NCBI GenBank assembly: GCA_947453145.1 | Contig: CANGFA010000002.1 | Location: 62,001-126,000, forward strand | Reading direction: 5' to 3' | DNA length: 64,000 nucleotides | From: Bacteroidota bacterium | GTDB taxonomy: Bacteria > Bacteroidota > Bacteroidia > Chitinophagales > Chitinophagaceae | Part shown: positions 20,072 to 30,014 of the stretch, one piece after another | Position numbering within the stretch: the first letter of the stretch is position 1 | Layout of the letters: each line of letters starts with the position of its first letter | The notes under the pieces: model-generated | Seen by the model: only the letters and a program-made list of their open reading frames with translations | The model's database searches: none | Told to the model about the DNA's origin: nothing | Program-made: the position numbers and the translations under genes

Positions 20072-22254
20072 TGAAAGGCATTGTATCTATACTGTTTTGT
20101 TTATTATGCATCCTTTCCAATGCACAAAATAAAATAGGTGCAATTGGTAAATGGAGGGCTCATTTTGACAATCATAGTATTCAACTAGTAGTAAAAGGAG
20201 ACTATGTTTATGCCGCTAGTCCTTATCAAATTATTAGAACCGACGGTGTTAAAAATAATTGGATTGACAAGACAACGGGCTTAAGTGATATCCAGATAAA
20301 ACATCTTGCTTGGGATGAAAATGGTCAACAATTAATTGTAGTATACGCTAATAGCAATGTGGATATACTTAAGGGGGATCAAGTTTACAATACCAATGCG
20401 ATTCAGTTAACCAGTTTATTTCCTGATAAAAAGGTAAACACACTAAGAGTATACCAAAATTGGGCATTGCTAGCAACTAATTTTGGTATTGTAATAATAG
20501 ATTTGGTAAAACATGAAATAAAAGACAATTGGTTTCCCAATAACAATCAACAGTCTGTGACTACTTATGATGCATTGATTGCCAATGATACCATTTTTGC
20601 TTCAACTAGTAATGGAATATGGAAGTGTTCCATTGCAAATGCAAATTTACAAGCAAGTCAATGGATTCATTTAACAGGGTATGATAGTTACTTACTAAAA
20701 AAACTAATTCAGCATAAGGGAAACGTGTATGGATATAACGCACAAACTATTATTCAATTTCCACAAACCACCCCCCTATTTAATTTTAGTAATGGAGTTA
20801 TAAACAATATAGACACGAGTGTAAGTAATTTAAATATTTGCATTCAATACCCAAATCAAAAAGGGGCGGTGCTGCAACTTAATAAGGATTTGAGTTTGGC
20901 CACCCTTGTCGATAGCAATCAATTAAGTACGCCCAAGCAAAGTATTGTAGAAAATAATAATTTTTGGGTCGCTGATAGTACAAAGGGTTTATTGCTAAAA
21001 AATAATACCACTAAGTGGGTTCCTTTAGGAGGTCCCAATGCAATTATACAAGGCATTAGCGATATAAATGAAAGTAAACTAATTGCCCCATTTGCAAATG
21101 CCAACACGGGGTATGCTACTTTCAATGAAGGCGGCTGGAATACCGTAAAGCAAATAGGAAATTTCACCCTACCCATTTTAAATGCAACTGCTATTTCAAA
21201 TTTGGATAATACTATATGGTTAGCAAGCAATAATTTTTTATTTCATCTTACCAATGAAAGCAAAATGGAAACCCTACAACCCAATAGTTTAAAAGGCAGC
21301 TATCTACAATTGCAAGTTGATCCTTCTCAAAACCTATGGGTGTTGCAGGATCAGCAGGGGCTTGCAAAGCAAGCTAATAATACCTGGGGCTCTATTTCAT
21401 TACCCAACGATTTTATAAAAAATGGACTTACTCAATTTGTAGTTAATAAATTAGGGCAAGCATGGCTCATTGCACCCAATCATTCTGGCCTGTATGTGTA
21501 TCAAGAAAAAACAATTTACCCAAGTGAGGTATGGAAACAATTTACTACACAATCGTCCAATGGAAATTTACCAAGCACCTATGTGACAAGCCTTTGTCAG
21601 GATTTAAATGGGAGTATTTGGGTAGGTACAGATAATGGTATAGGTATTTTTAATTGCGGAGATATAGCAACAGCACCTTGTAATGCCTATCTCCCTATTG
21701 TAAATAACAATGGTTTTAATGGCTATTTATTTCAAAAAGAAATAGTGAATTGCATTAGTATTGACGGTGCCAACAGAAAATGGATTGGTACCAATAATGG
21801 AGCTTGGTTATTAAGTCCTGATGGAATTGAGATTATTGAACATTTTACTAAAGCAAATAGTCCATTGCCAAATGATACTGTCACCCAAATATTGGTTCAA
21901 CCAATTACCGGTGAAGTATTTATGAATACTAAAAATCAAATGGTAAGTTATAGAGGTACTGCTACCAAAGGTGCAGAAACACAAGCTTCTATTCAAATAT
22001 TTCCCAATCCTGTTTCCAGTTCCTTTAATGGAAATATAGCCATAAGGGGATTAGTTGACAATGCCTTGGTTAAAATAACCGATTTAAACGGCAAGTTATT
22101 ATTTCAAACAGTAGCCCTAGGAGGACAAGCACTATGGAATGCAAGAAATAGCGAAGGGCATAAGGTAGCTACCGGTATTTATCTGGTATTTGTAAGGGAC
22201 CTAAGTGGAAATGAAAAAGGGGTAGGAAAAATTATGATTGCAGATGGTTACTAA
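20071..22254 (+). CDS. porZ: PorZ-like beta-propeller T9SS protein with C-terminal sorting-type domain
   Basis: GKWRAHFDNHSIQLVVKGDYVYAASPYQIIR; SIWVGTDNGIGIF propeller repeats; C-terminal SIQIFPNPVSS...GIYLVFV. Confidence 0.7.
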   Translation: MKGIVSILFCLLCILSNAQNKIGAIGKWRAHFDNHSIQLVVKGDYVYAASPYQIIRTDGVKNNWIDKTTGLSDIQIKHLAWDENGQQLIVVYANSNVDILKGDQVYNTNAIQLTSLFPDKKVNTLRVYQNWALLATNFGIVIIDLVKHEIKDNWFPNNNQQSVTTYDALIANDTIFASTSNGIWKCSIANANLQASQWIHLTGYDSYLLKKLIQHKGNVYGYNAQTIIQFPQTTPLFNFSNGVINNIDTSVSNLNICIQYPNQKGAVLQLNKDLSLATLVDSNQLSTPKQSIVENNNFWVADSTKGLLLKNNTTKWVPLGGPNAIIQGISDINESKLIAPFANANTGYATFNEGGWNTVKQIGNFTLPILNATAISNLDNTIWLASNNFLFHLTNESKMETLQPNSLKGSYLQLQVDPSQNLWVLQDQQGLAKQANNTWGSISLPNDFIKNGLTQFVVNKLGQAWLIAPNHSGLYVYQEKTIYPSEVWKQFTTQSSNGNLPSTYVTSLCQDLNGSIWVGTDNGIGIFNCGDIATAPCNAYLPIVNNNGFNGYLFQKEIVNCISIDGANRKWIGTNNGAWLLSPDGIEIIEHFTKANSPLPNDTVTQILVQPITGEVFMNTKNQMVSYRGTATKGAETQASIQIFPNPVSSSFNGNIAIRGLVDNALVKITDLNGKLLFQTVALGGQALWNARNSEGHKVATGIYLVFVRDLSGNEKGVGKIMIADGY

Positions 22255-22289
22255 TCTATAACTACTAAAAAGTTGAGCTCAGTTATAAT

Positions 22290-22934
22290 TTAATTCGGAA
22301 TGTAATCAATGGATTTAAAGTCTTTGAAAGTTAAAACGCCTCTATCTCCTTCTACCACATGGTAAAATATTTTTCTGACTTTATTGGTGGGTGTTTTAAT
22401 GGTGGTGTCCGCATCATATATGGGAAAAGTGCGCCACAATATGCCCTGGTTTAATTCATATTCATCCCCACCTCTATAGCCTTTATTAATTTTTGTATCA
22501 ACCGTAATATCTGGCATGTAAATAGGCTGCATATAAAGCGGTTGTTTCCCGTCGTCACTTTTTGCACTCACACAGAATAAATTTTTCTTGCCAGATGATT
22601 CTAAAATATAGATAAGTAAATCGGGAAATTCATCGTTGTTTAAAAATTCAACTTCCGATGAAATAATCCTTGCTTTTAATTCAAGATTAATTTCCCTTGC
22701 TTCTGCCTTAAAACCGATTGGTTTAATGCTTATCGGATTTTGTGTTAAGGATCGATTGGTACAAGTTACCCTATAACCATATTTGCCAATTTTTAAAGTA
22801 CTATCATATTTGTTTAATTTAATACTAGCAGCAATAGCGGCTTCATTTTTTGATGCAGTATCGGTCTGTGCATATACTTGGCCAAAAGCACCAAACATTA
22901 AAAACAAAAAAACGATGCTAAAAAATTTGTACAT
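22290..22934 (-). CDS. Hypothetical secreted protein
   Basis: ORF with signal peptide MYKFFSIVFLFLMFGAFGQVYAQ; TAACTTTG -7 box just upstream (22955-22962, minus). Confidence 0.6.
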   Translation of the reverse strand: MYKFFSIVFLFLMFGAFGQVYAQTDTASKNEAAIAASIKLNKYDSTLKIGKYGYRVTCTNRSLTQNPISIKPIGFKAEAREINLELKARIISSEVEFLNNDEFPDLLIYILESSGKKNLFCVSAKSDDGKQPLYMQPIYMPDITVDTKINKGYRGGDEYELNQGILWRTFPIYDADTTIKTPTNKVRKIFYHVVEGDRGVLTFKDFKSIDYIPN

Positions 22935-22997
22935 TCGAAAAGTAATTTAAGTAGCAAAGTTAACCGTTTAGTTTTAAAATACGTCAAACCTAATAAG

Positions 22998-23930
22998 ATG
23001 TCTTTTTCCATTGATATTCAACCCATTTCCAGCTTTAAACGGATTCGAATTACAGACCTTACCACCTATGCATATATTGACATCATAAGCAAAGGTGCAA
23101 TTTTAAATAGCTGGATGCAGCCCTCCGAAAATTGGGATATTATTGAGGGTAATGATTTTACAAATGGTTGGGATCAATATGAATCCAATGGATTTAAAAG
23201 CGGAAAGATGAATCCATTTGCTTGTAGATTAAAAAATGGGAAATACACCCACTTAAACCAGTCCTACAAAATTGAGCATTTTTATTTAGGAGAACATGCG
23301 CTCCATGGTATATTGTATGATGCCGATTATGCTATTATAACATCTGAAATACAAGAAAATAAAGCGCGCGCCTTATTAGCACATTCCTACCAAGGAACCG
23401 ATAAAGGATTCCCATTTGAATATACTGTTCAAGTGGAATGGACTTTTCACAAAGACAATAAAATAACGGTCCTAACGACTATTATTAATAATAGCCAAGT
23501 CCCTATTCCGATGATGGATGGATGGCATCCATACTTTAAACTAGCCGAAACCATAAATGATTGTAGTTTACAATTTGAAAATAAGGGAATACTAGAATAC
23601 GATAAAAGCCTGCTACCCACTGGTCGTATTTTAGCGAATACTCTTTTTGAAAATGGCTGTGTAATTTCAACTACCAAATTAGACAATGGCTATTTATTGA
23701 ACGATCAAAACCCAAGCTGTACCTTACAGAACGATACGTATAAATTAATTATTCTTCCCAATGCGGCATATCCCTACTTACAATTATATACCCCCGATGA
23801 TAGAAAAAGTATTGCTATAGAAAATTTAAGTGCTGCGCCAGACTGTTTTAATAATAAAATGGGGCTGCACCTAATGCAACCCCAAAGTAGTTGGAAATTA
23901 GAGACAAGCTATCAGCTTATCCATAAATAA
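22998..23930 (+). CDS. Aldose 1-epimerase family protein
   Basis: MNPFACRLKNGKY; LHGILYD; PIPMMDGWHPYFKL. Confidence 0.85.
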   Translation: MSFSIDIQPISSFKRIRITDLTTYAYIDIISKGAILNSWMQPSENWDIIEGNDFTNGWDQYESNGFKSGKMNPFACRLKNGKYTHLNQSYKIEHFYLGEHALHGILYDADYAIITSEIQENKARALLAHSYQGTDKGFPFEYTVQVEWTFHKDNKITVLTTIINNSQVPIPMMDGWHPYFKLAETINDCSLQFENKGILEYDKSLLPTGRILANTLFENGCVISTTKLDNGYLLNDQNPSCTLQNDTYKLIILPNAAYPYLQLYTPDDRKSIAIENLSAAPDCFNNKMGLHLMQPQSSWKLETSYQLIHK

Positions 23931-24317
23931 TTATAATGCAGTTATAGCCGTAATGCTTATTTCAACATTTACGTTTCTTGGCAAGGTTTTTACTGCAACT
24001 GTTTCGCGCGCAGGAAAAGCAGCCGTAAAGTAACTTCCATATACTTCATTCACCTGCGCAAATGATTGCATATCGCTTAAAAAAATAGTCGTCTTTACAA
24101 TATGATCAAAGCTAAGTTTAGCTTCTTCCAATATAGCTTTAATATTCTCCATTACCTGTTTGGTTTCTGCTTGTATAGTATCCAATACGATCTCCCCTGT
24201 CGCTGGGTTAAAAGCAATTTGTCCACTTGCAAATAAAAAGCCATTTGCAATTACTGCTTGACTATAAGGGCCAATGGGAGCGGGCACTTTGTTGGTTTCA
24301 ATAATTTGTTTTGACAT
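23931..24317 (-). CDS. ridA: RidA/YjgF family reactive intermediate deaminase
   Basis: APIGPYSQAVIANGFLFASGQIAFNPATGEIV; VEISITAI. Confidence 0.95.
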   Translation of the reverse strand: MSKQIIETNKVPAPIGPYSQAVIANGFLFASGQIAFNPATGEIVLDTIQAETKQVMENIKAILEEAKLSFDHIVKTTIFLSDMQSFAQVNEVYGSYFTAAFPARETVAVKTLPRNVNVEISITAITAL

Positions 24318-24394
24318 ATAATTTAATATTAGATGCACAATTTCTTATTTTTCTATCAAATACACGCTTATTTTTGCAAAACAATACAATTATT

Positions 24395-25090
24395 TTGGCA
24401 ACCTTCTTATATATTGACACAGCTGGCGAAAAAGCCATGGTTGCCATTAGCAAGGATCACCAAATATTGGCCATGGAAACGAATGAAATGTCCAATACAC
24501 ATGCCTCTTTTGTTCAGGTTGGAATTGATAAGATTTTAAAAAAAACCAATACCTCTATACAAACAATGGATGCAGTAGTGGTCACTTTGGGCCCTGGAAG
24601 TTATACTGGACTTAGGGTAGGCTTATCCAGTGCGAAAGGCATTGCTTATGCAATCAATAAACCACTCATTGGTGTTTCCACATTGGCATTATTGGCAAAT
24701 CATGTTATTGTAAATCATAAGGAAAAACTAAGTGTAGAGAATGTCCAAATTTTTAGCATGATTGATGCGAAAAGAATGGAAGTTTTTGGCGCTATTTATA
24801 AGCAAGATCTTTCCGTTATTTTATCCGAGCAAGCTATTATTTTAGATTCCATATTTATGACAGGTTTAATTGAAAAGGGTCCATTAATATGTATTGGTTC
24901 TGGTGCCAACAAAACAAGTATACTATTTTCTAATAATCTTGTTTATTACCTTGACGAACAATACGATATAAAGGATTTTGAACAGATTGCCACTGAAAAA
25001 TGGTCCAAAAAAGAGTTTATTGACAATGCTTATGCTAGCCCATCTTATTTAAAAGAGTTTTACCAAGGCCCTGCAAAATCCACAAAGTAG
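24395..25090 (+). CDS. tsaB: tRNA threonylcarbamoyladenosine biosynthesis protein TsaB
   Basis: FLYIDTAGEKAMVAI; VVTLGPGSYTGLRVGLSSAKGIAYA; likely TTG start at 24395 after TATTTTTG -7 box. Confidence 0.92.
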   Translation: MATFLYIDTAGEKAMVAISKDHQILAMETNEMSNTHASFVQVGIDKILKKTNTSIQTMDAVVVTLGPGSYTGLRVGLSSAKGIAYAINKPLIGVSTLALLANHVIVNHKEKLSVENVQIFSMIDAKRMEVFGAIYKQDLSVILSEQAIILDSIFMTGLIEKGPLICIGSGANKTSILFSNNLVYYLDEQYDIKDFEQIATEKWSKKEFIDNAYASPSYLKEFYQGPAKSTK

Positions 25091-25167
25091 TTAAACAAAA
25101 TGGATGAGTGGTGTACAGAATTTCCAAATTCGCAAGGAAATATATATTATTTTTTAAATTAATAATG

Positions 25168-25175
25168 TAAATTTG
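25168..25175 (+). promoter_or_regulatory. -7 promoter element of the arsR-rhodanese pair
   Basis: TAAATTTG matches TAxxTTTG. Confidence 0.45.
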
Positions 25176-25220
25176 CCTAAACAATTATTAGTCGATAACC
25201 CCCAAATCTTAAAAATTGTA

Positions 25221-25556
25221 ATGAATCAATCTTTACCCCAACTACAATTAACCAATGGAAAGTCACCATTGAAAGTGGATTTGCTACACAGCAAAAAAGC
25301 CGCTATGATTTTAAGAGCATTAAATCACAAGTTACGCCAGCAAATTGTGAAATTAATTGACGAGCAACAAAAAATGACTGTGACTGAAATTTATGTGAAA
25401 CTAAGATTAGAACAATCTGTTGCTTCACAACATTTAGCTATTTTAAGAAGAGCAGGAATTGTGATTACCACAAGAGAAGGAAAGTTTATTTTTTACACAG
25501 TAGATTACAATAGATTAGAACAAATCAACCAATTCGTTGAGCAACTTGTTGGATAA
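25221..25556 (+). CDS. ArsR-family winged-helix regulator (Cys-free)
   Basis: RALNHKLRQQIVKLIDEQQKMTVTEIYVKLRLEQSVASQHLAILRRAGIVITTREGKFIFYTVD; start trimmed past the -7 box. Confidence 0.9.
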   Translation: MNQSLPQLQLTNGKSPLKVDLLHSKKAAMILRALNHKLRQQIVKLIDEQQKMTVTEIYVKLRLEQSVASQHLAILRRAGIVITTREGKFIFYTVDYNRLEQINQFVEQLVG

Positions 25557-26247
25557 TATGGTAATTGCTTTTGAACAATTCAAGTCTTTACTTGAGGACC
25601 CCTCCATTTCACTCATTGATACAAGATTGCCAGCACAATGGATGGATGGTCATATCCCCAACTCATTACATATCACCCCGGCTACTGTAAAATTTGCAGT
25701 GGCCATGGGCGTGATTGAAAAAACCAGTCCACTCCTTTTTATTTTAGATCCGCAATTAGAAAAGGAAACACTAGTTTATTTTAAAGAAGCTGGATTTTCC
25801 AATATCAAAGGCTATCTAGAAGGCGGTTATGCTACTTGGAAAAATAAGGAACAAACCATTGACCTGCTTATAGAAGTTGAACCTGATGAATTGGCAATGG
25901 ATATTCCTTTTGATGAATTCTTAATGCCATTGGATATTAGAGAAGAAATTGCATTCAATACTTCTCATATTAAAAATTCTGTTTCACTACCCATGTCTGA
26001 ATTTATGGACCCCGGCAGCATGTCTGAATTAGACGAACACTTTAATATTTACCTGATTGGTGAAGACGGCACCTGCAATACCCTTGCAGCAAGCATCTTA
26101 AAAAAACAAGGCATTCATAACATAAGGGTGGTGATGGATGGCTGGGAAGGTGTTCAATTTTTAAAGGATAAATTTACCTTTGAAACCATTAAGAAAGCAA
26201 AGATTACAAAGACCGATCCAAACAAAACAAGCTTCTTAGAAGACTAA
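25537..26247 (+). CDS. Tandem rhodanese-like domain protein lacking catalytic Cys
   Basis: LIDTRLPAQWMDGHIPNSLHI and second repeat PLDIREEIAFNTSHIKNSVSLP; true start possibly 25558. Confidence 0.8.
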   Translation: MSNLLDNMVIAFEQFKSLLEDPSISLIDTRLPAQWMDGHIPNSLHITPATVKFAVAMGVIEKTSPLLFILDPQLEKETLVYFKEAGFSNIKGYLEGGYATWKNKEQTIDLLIEVEPDELAMDIPFDEFLMPLDIREEIAFNTSHIKNSVSLPMSEFMDPGSMSELDEHFNIYLIGEDGTCNTLAASILKKQGIHNIRVVMDGWEGVQFLKDKFTFETIKKAKITKTDPNKTSFLED

Positions 26248-26252
26248 GCTTT

Positions 26253-27140
26253 TTATTTTACAACAAGCTGCTCGTGTATGGCCGCATCATATGAATATTT
26301 CCAACGACGATGACTCCATAAATAATTAGATGGGTTCAACTTAATTTTCTCTTCTAACACTTTTACATATAAGGCAGTCAATTGGCCATCTTTAAAATAA
26401 TTAGGGGAAGTAGTCATGACTTCATACTCAGAATGATAATAACCTCTTTTAGTTCTATAGAAATGAACAAAAACTTGTGCGGTATTGTTTAATTTAGCAC
26501 CTTTTTCTGGTCCTTTTACAAAAGGAGTAAGTCTTCCAAAGAAGTTCACCCAATAAGCCTGCAATGGATTTCCCGGATTTTGATCTGCAGCCAATGCCAT
26601 TGCATAGGGGCCCTCATTGGCATATTTATGAAATTGAGATCTAAAATTAGTAGCCGGAATTAAGATAGAGCCATACCTTGCTCTAAGATCATAAATTAAT
26701 TTATTAAACGCCTTATTACTTAGCGGCATATAAACAGCAATGAATGGATACTTACCATATTTTGCAACACCCCAATTGGCAAATTCCCAATTAAAGAAAT
26801 GACCTGCCATAATTTGCACCGATTGCCCAGTTGCGTACAAATCATTTAACACTTCGACATTAGAAGTAAACCTTTTTTCAAACGTTTTATTTGAAATAGA
26901 TAATAATTTAATGGTCTCAATAAACGAATCTGTAAACTGCTGGTAAAAAGAGTTTGCAATTTGCTTTCTTTCTTTCTCCGTTTTATCAGGAAAAGCAATG
27001 GCTAAATTTTGATTCACTACTCCCAATCTATATTTGATAACATACTTTAATAAAAAAGCAACCCCGTCACTAAAAATATAAAGTACCCGCCAAGGCAAGA
27101 GGGATACCAAATAAAGCAAACTATAAACAATAAAATACAT
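26253..27140 (-). CDS. Lipid A biosynthesis (lauroyl/myristoyl) acyltransferase family
   Basis: GHFFNWEFANW (Hx4E), AADQNPG, LpxL/HtrB architecture. Confidence 0.9.
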   Translation of the reverse strand: MYFIVYSLLYLVSLLPWRVLYIFSDGVAFLLKYVIKYRLGVVNQNLAIAFPDKTEKERKQIANSFYQQFTDSFIETIKLLSISNKTFEKRFTSNVEVLNDLYATGQSVQIMAGHFFNWEFANWGVAKYGKYPFIAVYMPLSNKAFNKLIYDLRARYGSILIPATNFRSQFHKYANEGPYAMALAADQNPGNPLQAYWVNFFGRLTPFVKGPEKGAKLNNTAQVFVHFYRTKRGYYHSEYEVMTTSPNYFKDGQLTALYVKVLEEKIKLNPSNYLWSHRRWKYSYDAAIHEQLVVK

Positions 27141-27158
27141 AATTAAATTTTATTCCGA

Positions 27159-29168
27159 TTATTGAGGATCAATCCATGCATCATTATCCTTTAATAGTAG
27201 TATGAGTTCATCCACGGCTACTTCACTATCAATATTTCGTTTCATTACTTCTTTACCTTTATACAAAGTGATTTTTCCAACACCACTTCCCACATATCCA
27301 AAATCGGCATCTGCCATTTCTCCAGGTCCATTTACAATACAACCCATAATGGCAATTTTTAATCCCTTTAAATGATTGGTTACCTTTCTAATTTTAGCGG
27401 TAGTTTCTTGTAACTCAAATAAGGTTCTTCCACAACTTGGACAAGAAATATATTCGGTTTTAGAAATTCTTGTTCTAGTCGCTTGCAAAATTCCAAATGC
27501 CGTAGCATTTAAAAATTGCTCTATCGAACTATTTTGAATATAGTTTCTACCTGATACCTGTTCAAAATCTTCAGATACATTTGAATATACTTCTTGAACT
27601 AATGAAAGCCAAATACCATCCCCCATTCCATCTAATAAGATTGCTCCTGTTTCAGTTGCAAAATGAATGAGGTGCTCGTCGGTGGTCTCCCCTTTACTTT
27701 CTGTGGTTAAAATTATTGGGTTACTAATTTGCAATTCATTTAGTTTCACAATCATTCTTCTAACTGCCTGCATGGCATTTACCAATTCACTTCCAATACA
27801 AAATACGACCGTAGGATTTTTAGAAATTTGAAGTAATTGTTCATCCGAAATAGAAGTGTTGGTACTGTATGCATCTAACATAACAAAATTCAACACACTA
27901 CTCATATTACTTGTAGCTATAAAGTCATTTATATAAAAAAGCGGCGCATATTTACGATCGTCCTTTAATTGCACCCATTTTTGATGAGGTACAACCACCT
28001 TTAAAGTGCCTGGAATTTCAAAGTCAATGGCTTGGTCGCCCACAAAAACATAGTCTGCTGCTGCGTCTGCAATGTTCCACTTATCTGTTGACTGGTTATA
28101 TTGATAGCCAATTGCCTGAAAAGAAGCTGCATTGATATTGGATACACTAATCATATCGGCTACAACCACTGGCACATTGTTGCCTCCAATATTTGCAACG
28201 GCATGTGAAGCTCTTTTCTTATATTCAAAGGGATTGTAGTTTACTTGATGGATAGGTAAAATAGTAGAACTTGATTCGGACAATCTTCCATTGTACCTTT
28301 TTACAATATCTCTACAAACGGGGATCTCTAATTCCGGATCCTCCGTTAAACTTACTCTTATGGTATCACCAATGCCATCTTCTAATAAAGTGCCAATGCC
28401 TATAGCACTTTTAATTCTTCCATCCTCGCCGTCCCCTGCTTCAGTGACTCCTAAATGTAATGGATAAGATTCCCCAAATTCATTTTGCATTTGTTGAATA
28501 AGTAAACGGTATGCATGAACCATTACTTGAGGATTACTGGATTTCATGCTCAATACAATTTGATGATAATCCAATGACCTTGCGATACGCAAAAATTCCA
28601 TTGCGCTCTCTACCATGCCATTGGCCGTATCACCGTATCTACTCATTATGCGATCACTTAATGATCCATGGTTGGTTCCAATACGCATGGCTGTACCATG
28701 TTCTTTACAAATAAGCACAAGTGGCGTGAACCTTTCTCTGATTCTTTCAATTTCTTCTACATATTCTGCATCGGTATATTCAATCTGTTCAAATTTTTTC
28801 TTGTCTACATAGTTGCCTGGATTCACTCTAACTTTTTCTACAATGGTTGCAGCAATTTCTGCCGCATTGGGTGTAAAATGAATATCTGCAACAAGTGGGG
28901 TATCATATCCTTTTGCACGTAACGCAGCTTTAATATTGGCTAAATTATCTGCTTCCTTTTTACTAGGTGCTGTAATCCTTACTAGCTGTGCACCTGCTTC
29001 AATACATTTAATAACCTGGGCAACTGTTTTTTCGGTGTCCATGGTATCTGTAGTGGTCATAGTTTGTATTTTAACAGACCTTCCACCACCAATAATTAAA
29101 TTACCTATTTTAACCTCTCTGGTTACTAAACGATTATAGGCAGTTAATGAATTACAATATTGTTGCAT
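27159..29168 (-). CDS. ispG: 4-hydroxy-3-methylbut-2-enyl diphosphate synthase, large type with inserted domain
   Basis: VKIQTMTTTDTMDTEKTVAQV; YISCPSCGRTLFELQ; IMGCIVNGPGEMADADFGYVG; 669 aa. Confidence 0.97.
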   Translation of the reverse strand: MQQYCNSLTAYNRLVTREVKIGNLIIGGGRSVKIQTMTTTDTMDTEKTVAQVIKCIEAGAQLVRITAPSKKEADNLANIKAALRAKGYDTPLVADIHFTPNAAEIAATIVEKVRVNPGNYVDKKKFEQIEYTDAEYVEEIERIRERFTPLVLICKEHGTAMRIGTNHGSLSDRIMSRYGDTANGMVESAMEFLRIARSLDYHQIVLSMKSSNPQVMVHAYRLLIQQMQNEFGESYPLHLGVTEAGDGEDGRIKSAIGIGTLLEDGIGDTIRVSLTEDPELEIPVCRDIVKRYNGRLSESSSTILPIHQVNYNPFEYKKRASHAVANIGGNNVPVVVADMISVSNINAASFQAIGYQYNQSTDKWNIADAAADYVFVGDQAIDFEIPGTLKVVVPHQKWVQLKDDRKYAPLFYINDFIATSNMSSVLNFVMLDAYSTNTSISDEQLLQISKNPTVVFCIGSELVNAMQAVRRMIVKLNELQISNPIILTTESKGETTDEHLIHFATETGAILLDGMGDGIWLSLVQEVYSNVSEDFEQVSGRNYIQNSSIEQFLNATAFGILQATRTRISKTEYISCPSCGRTLFELQETTAKIRKVTNHLKGLKIAIMGCIVNGPGEMADADFGYVGSGVGKITLYKGKEVMKRNIDSEVAVDELILLLKDNDAWIDPQ

Positions 29169-29186
29169 AATACTATGGGTGTGCTT

Positions 29187-29924
29187 TTATCTTACTCCTT
29201 TCAAAAATCCTTGTTGCAATAAAATAGTTTTTAACAAACTAGATGAATCTTTTCCTCCAGTACTCGTTTTTACAGCATGTGTATATAATACAAAGAAGTA
29301 TGGATGTTTGTTCTCTTCTACATAACCTAAAATCCACGCATTCCCTTTTTCTGCATCTACACCATGGATGTAACTTAATTTATAATTGGCATTGTCTTCC
29401 TTTAGAATCATTTTTTTATACATATCCTGCGCTCTCTTTTGAAAAGACAGTTCATTAAAATATAGTTTTTTAATAAAACCCAATTGTTCGTCTGGGGTAA
29501 TTAACAAGCTTCCATTAGTCCAATATTTAGTAGAATCGGCAGTTGCAATTCCTTTACCATAATGTAAAGAGTCTCTTGTTTTTAAGATGGTTTCTCTACC
29601 AATTTTTGCAATTAAAGATTCATAATAATTTACAGAATCAAAAGCTACCCAAGTTTTTGCATCATGACTTATCATTCCCTTATCCAAAGCAATTAAAGTA
29701 GGAATGGCAAAAAAAGTATGCAGCGGCGCAAAAGCAGAATCTTTATAGGTTGCCAAATTAGAGATGGTAAATTGTCCTGAGCCGTTTTCCATTAATGCAA
29801 AAACACCAGTTACACTGGCGCTATCCATTATTTTAACAATTGCAGGATCAGACTTTACATTGTTAGGAGAACAAGCAAAAACAAAGAACCCAAATCCAAA
29901 TAAAAACATAGCGGCTTTAAACAT
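29187..29924 (-). CDS. Class D beta-lactamase-like lipoprotein with degenerate active site
   Basis: Lipobox FFVFACS; HYGKGIATADSTKYWTNGSLLITPDEQLGFIKKLYFNELS aligns with OXA [22 protein letters not shown] region; motifs altered. Confidence 0.72.
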   Translation of the reverse strand: MFKAAMFLFGFGFFVFACSPNNVKSDPAIVKIMDSASVTGVFALMENGSGQFTISNLATYKDSAFAPLHTFFAIPTLIALDKGMISHDAKTWVAFDSVNYYESLIAKIGRETILKTRDSLHYGKGIATADSTKYWTNGSLLITPDEQLGFIKKLYFNELSFQKRAQDMYKKMILKEDNANYKLSYIHGVDAEKGNAWILGYVEENKHPYFFVLYTHAVKTSTGGKDSSSLLKTILLQQGFLKGVR

Positions 29925-29970
29925 AATGATAGCTTTAAATAGAAGCACAAAATTACCACATAATAACAAT

Positions 29971-29998
29971 AAAAAACCCCCTATAAAGGGGGTCTTTT
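29971..29998 (-). terminator. Intrinsic terminator for the FKBP gene
   Basis: Minus strand: CCCCC-TTTATA-GGGGGTTTTTTATTG. Confidence 0.75.
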
Positions 29999-30014
29999 GA
30001 ATATTTTAGTTGGT

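Noticed and set aside
27159-29168. 669-aa IspG looked like a gene fusion
   Set aside because: Large-type IspG with an inserted central domain is known in Bacteroidota, Chlamydiae and plants.
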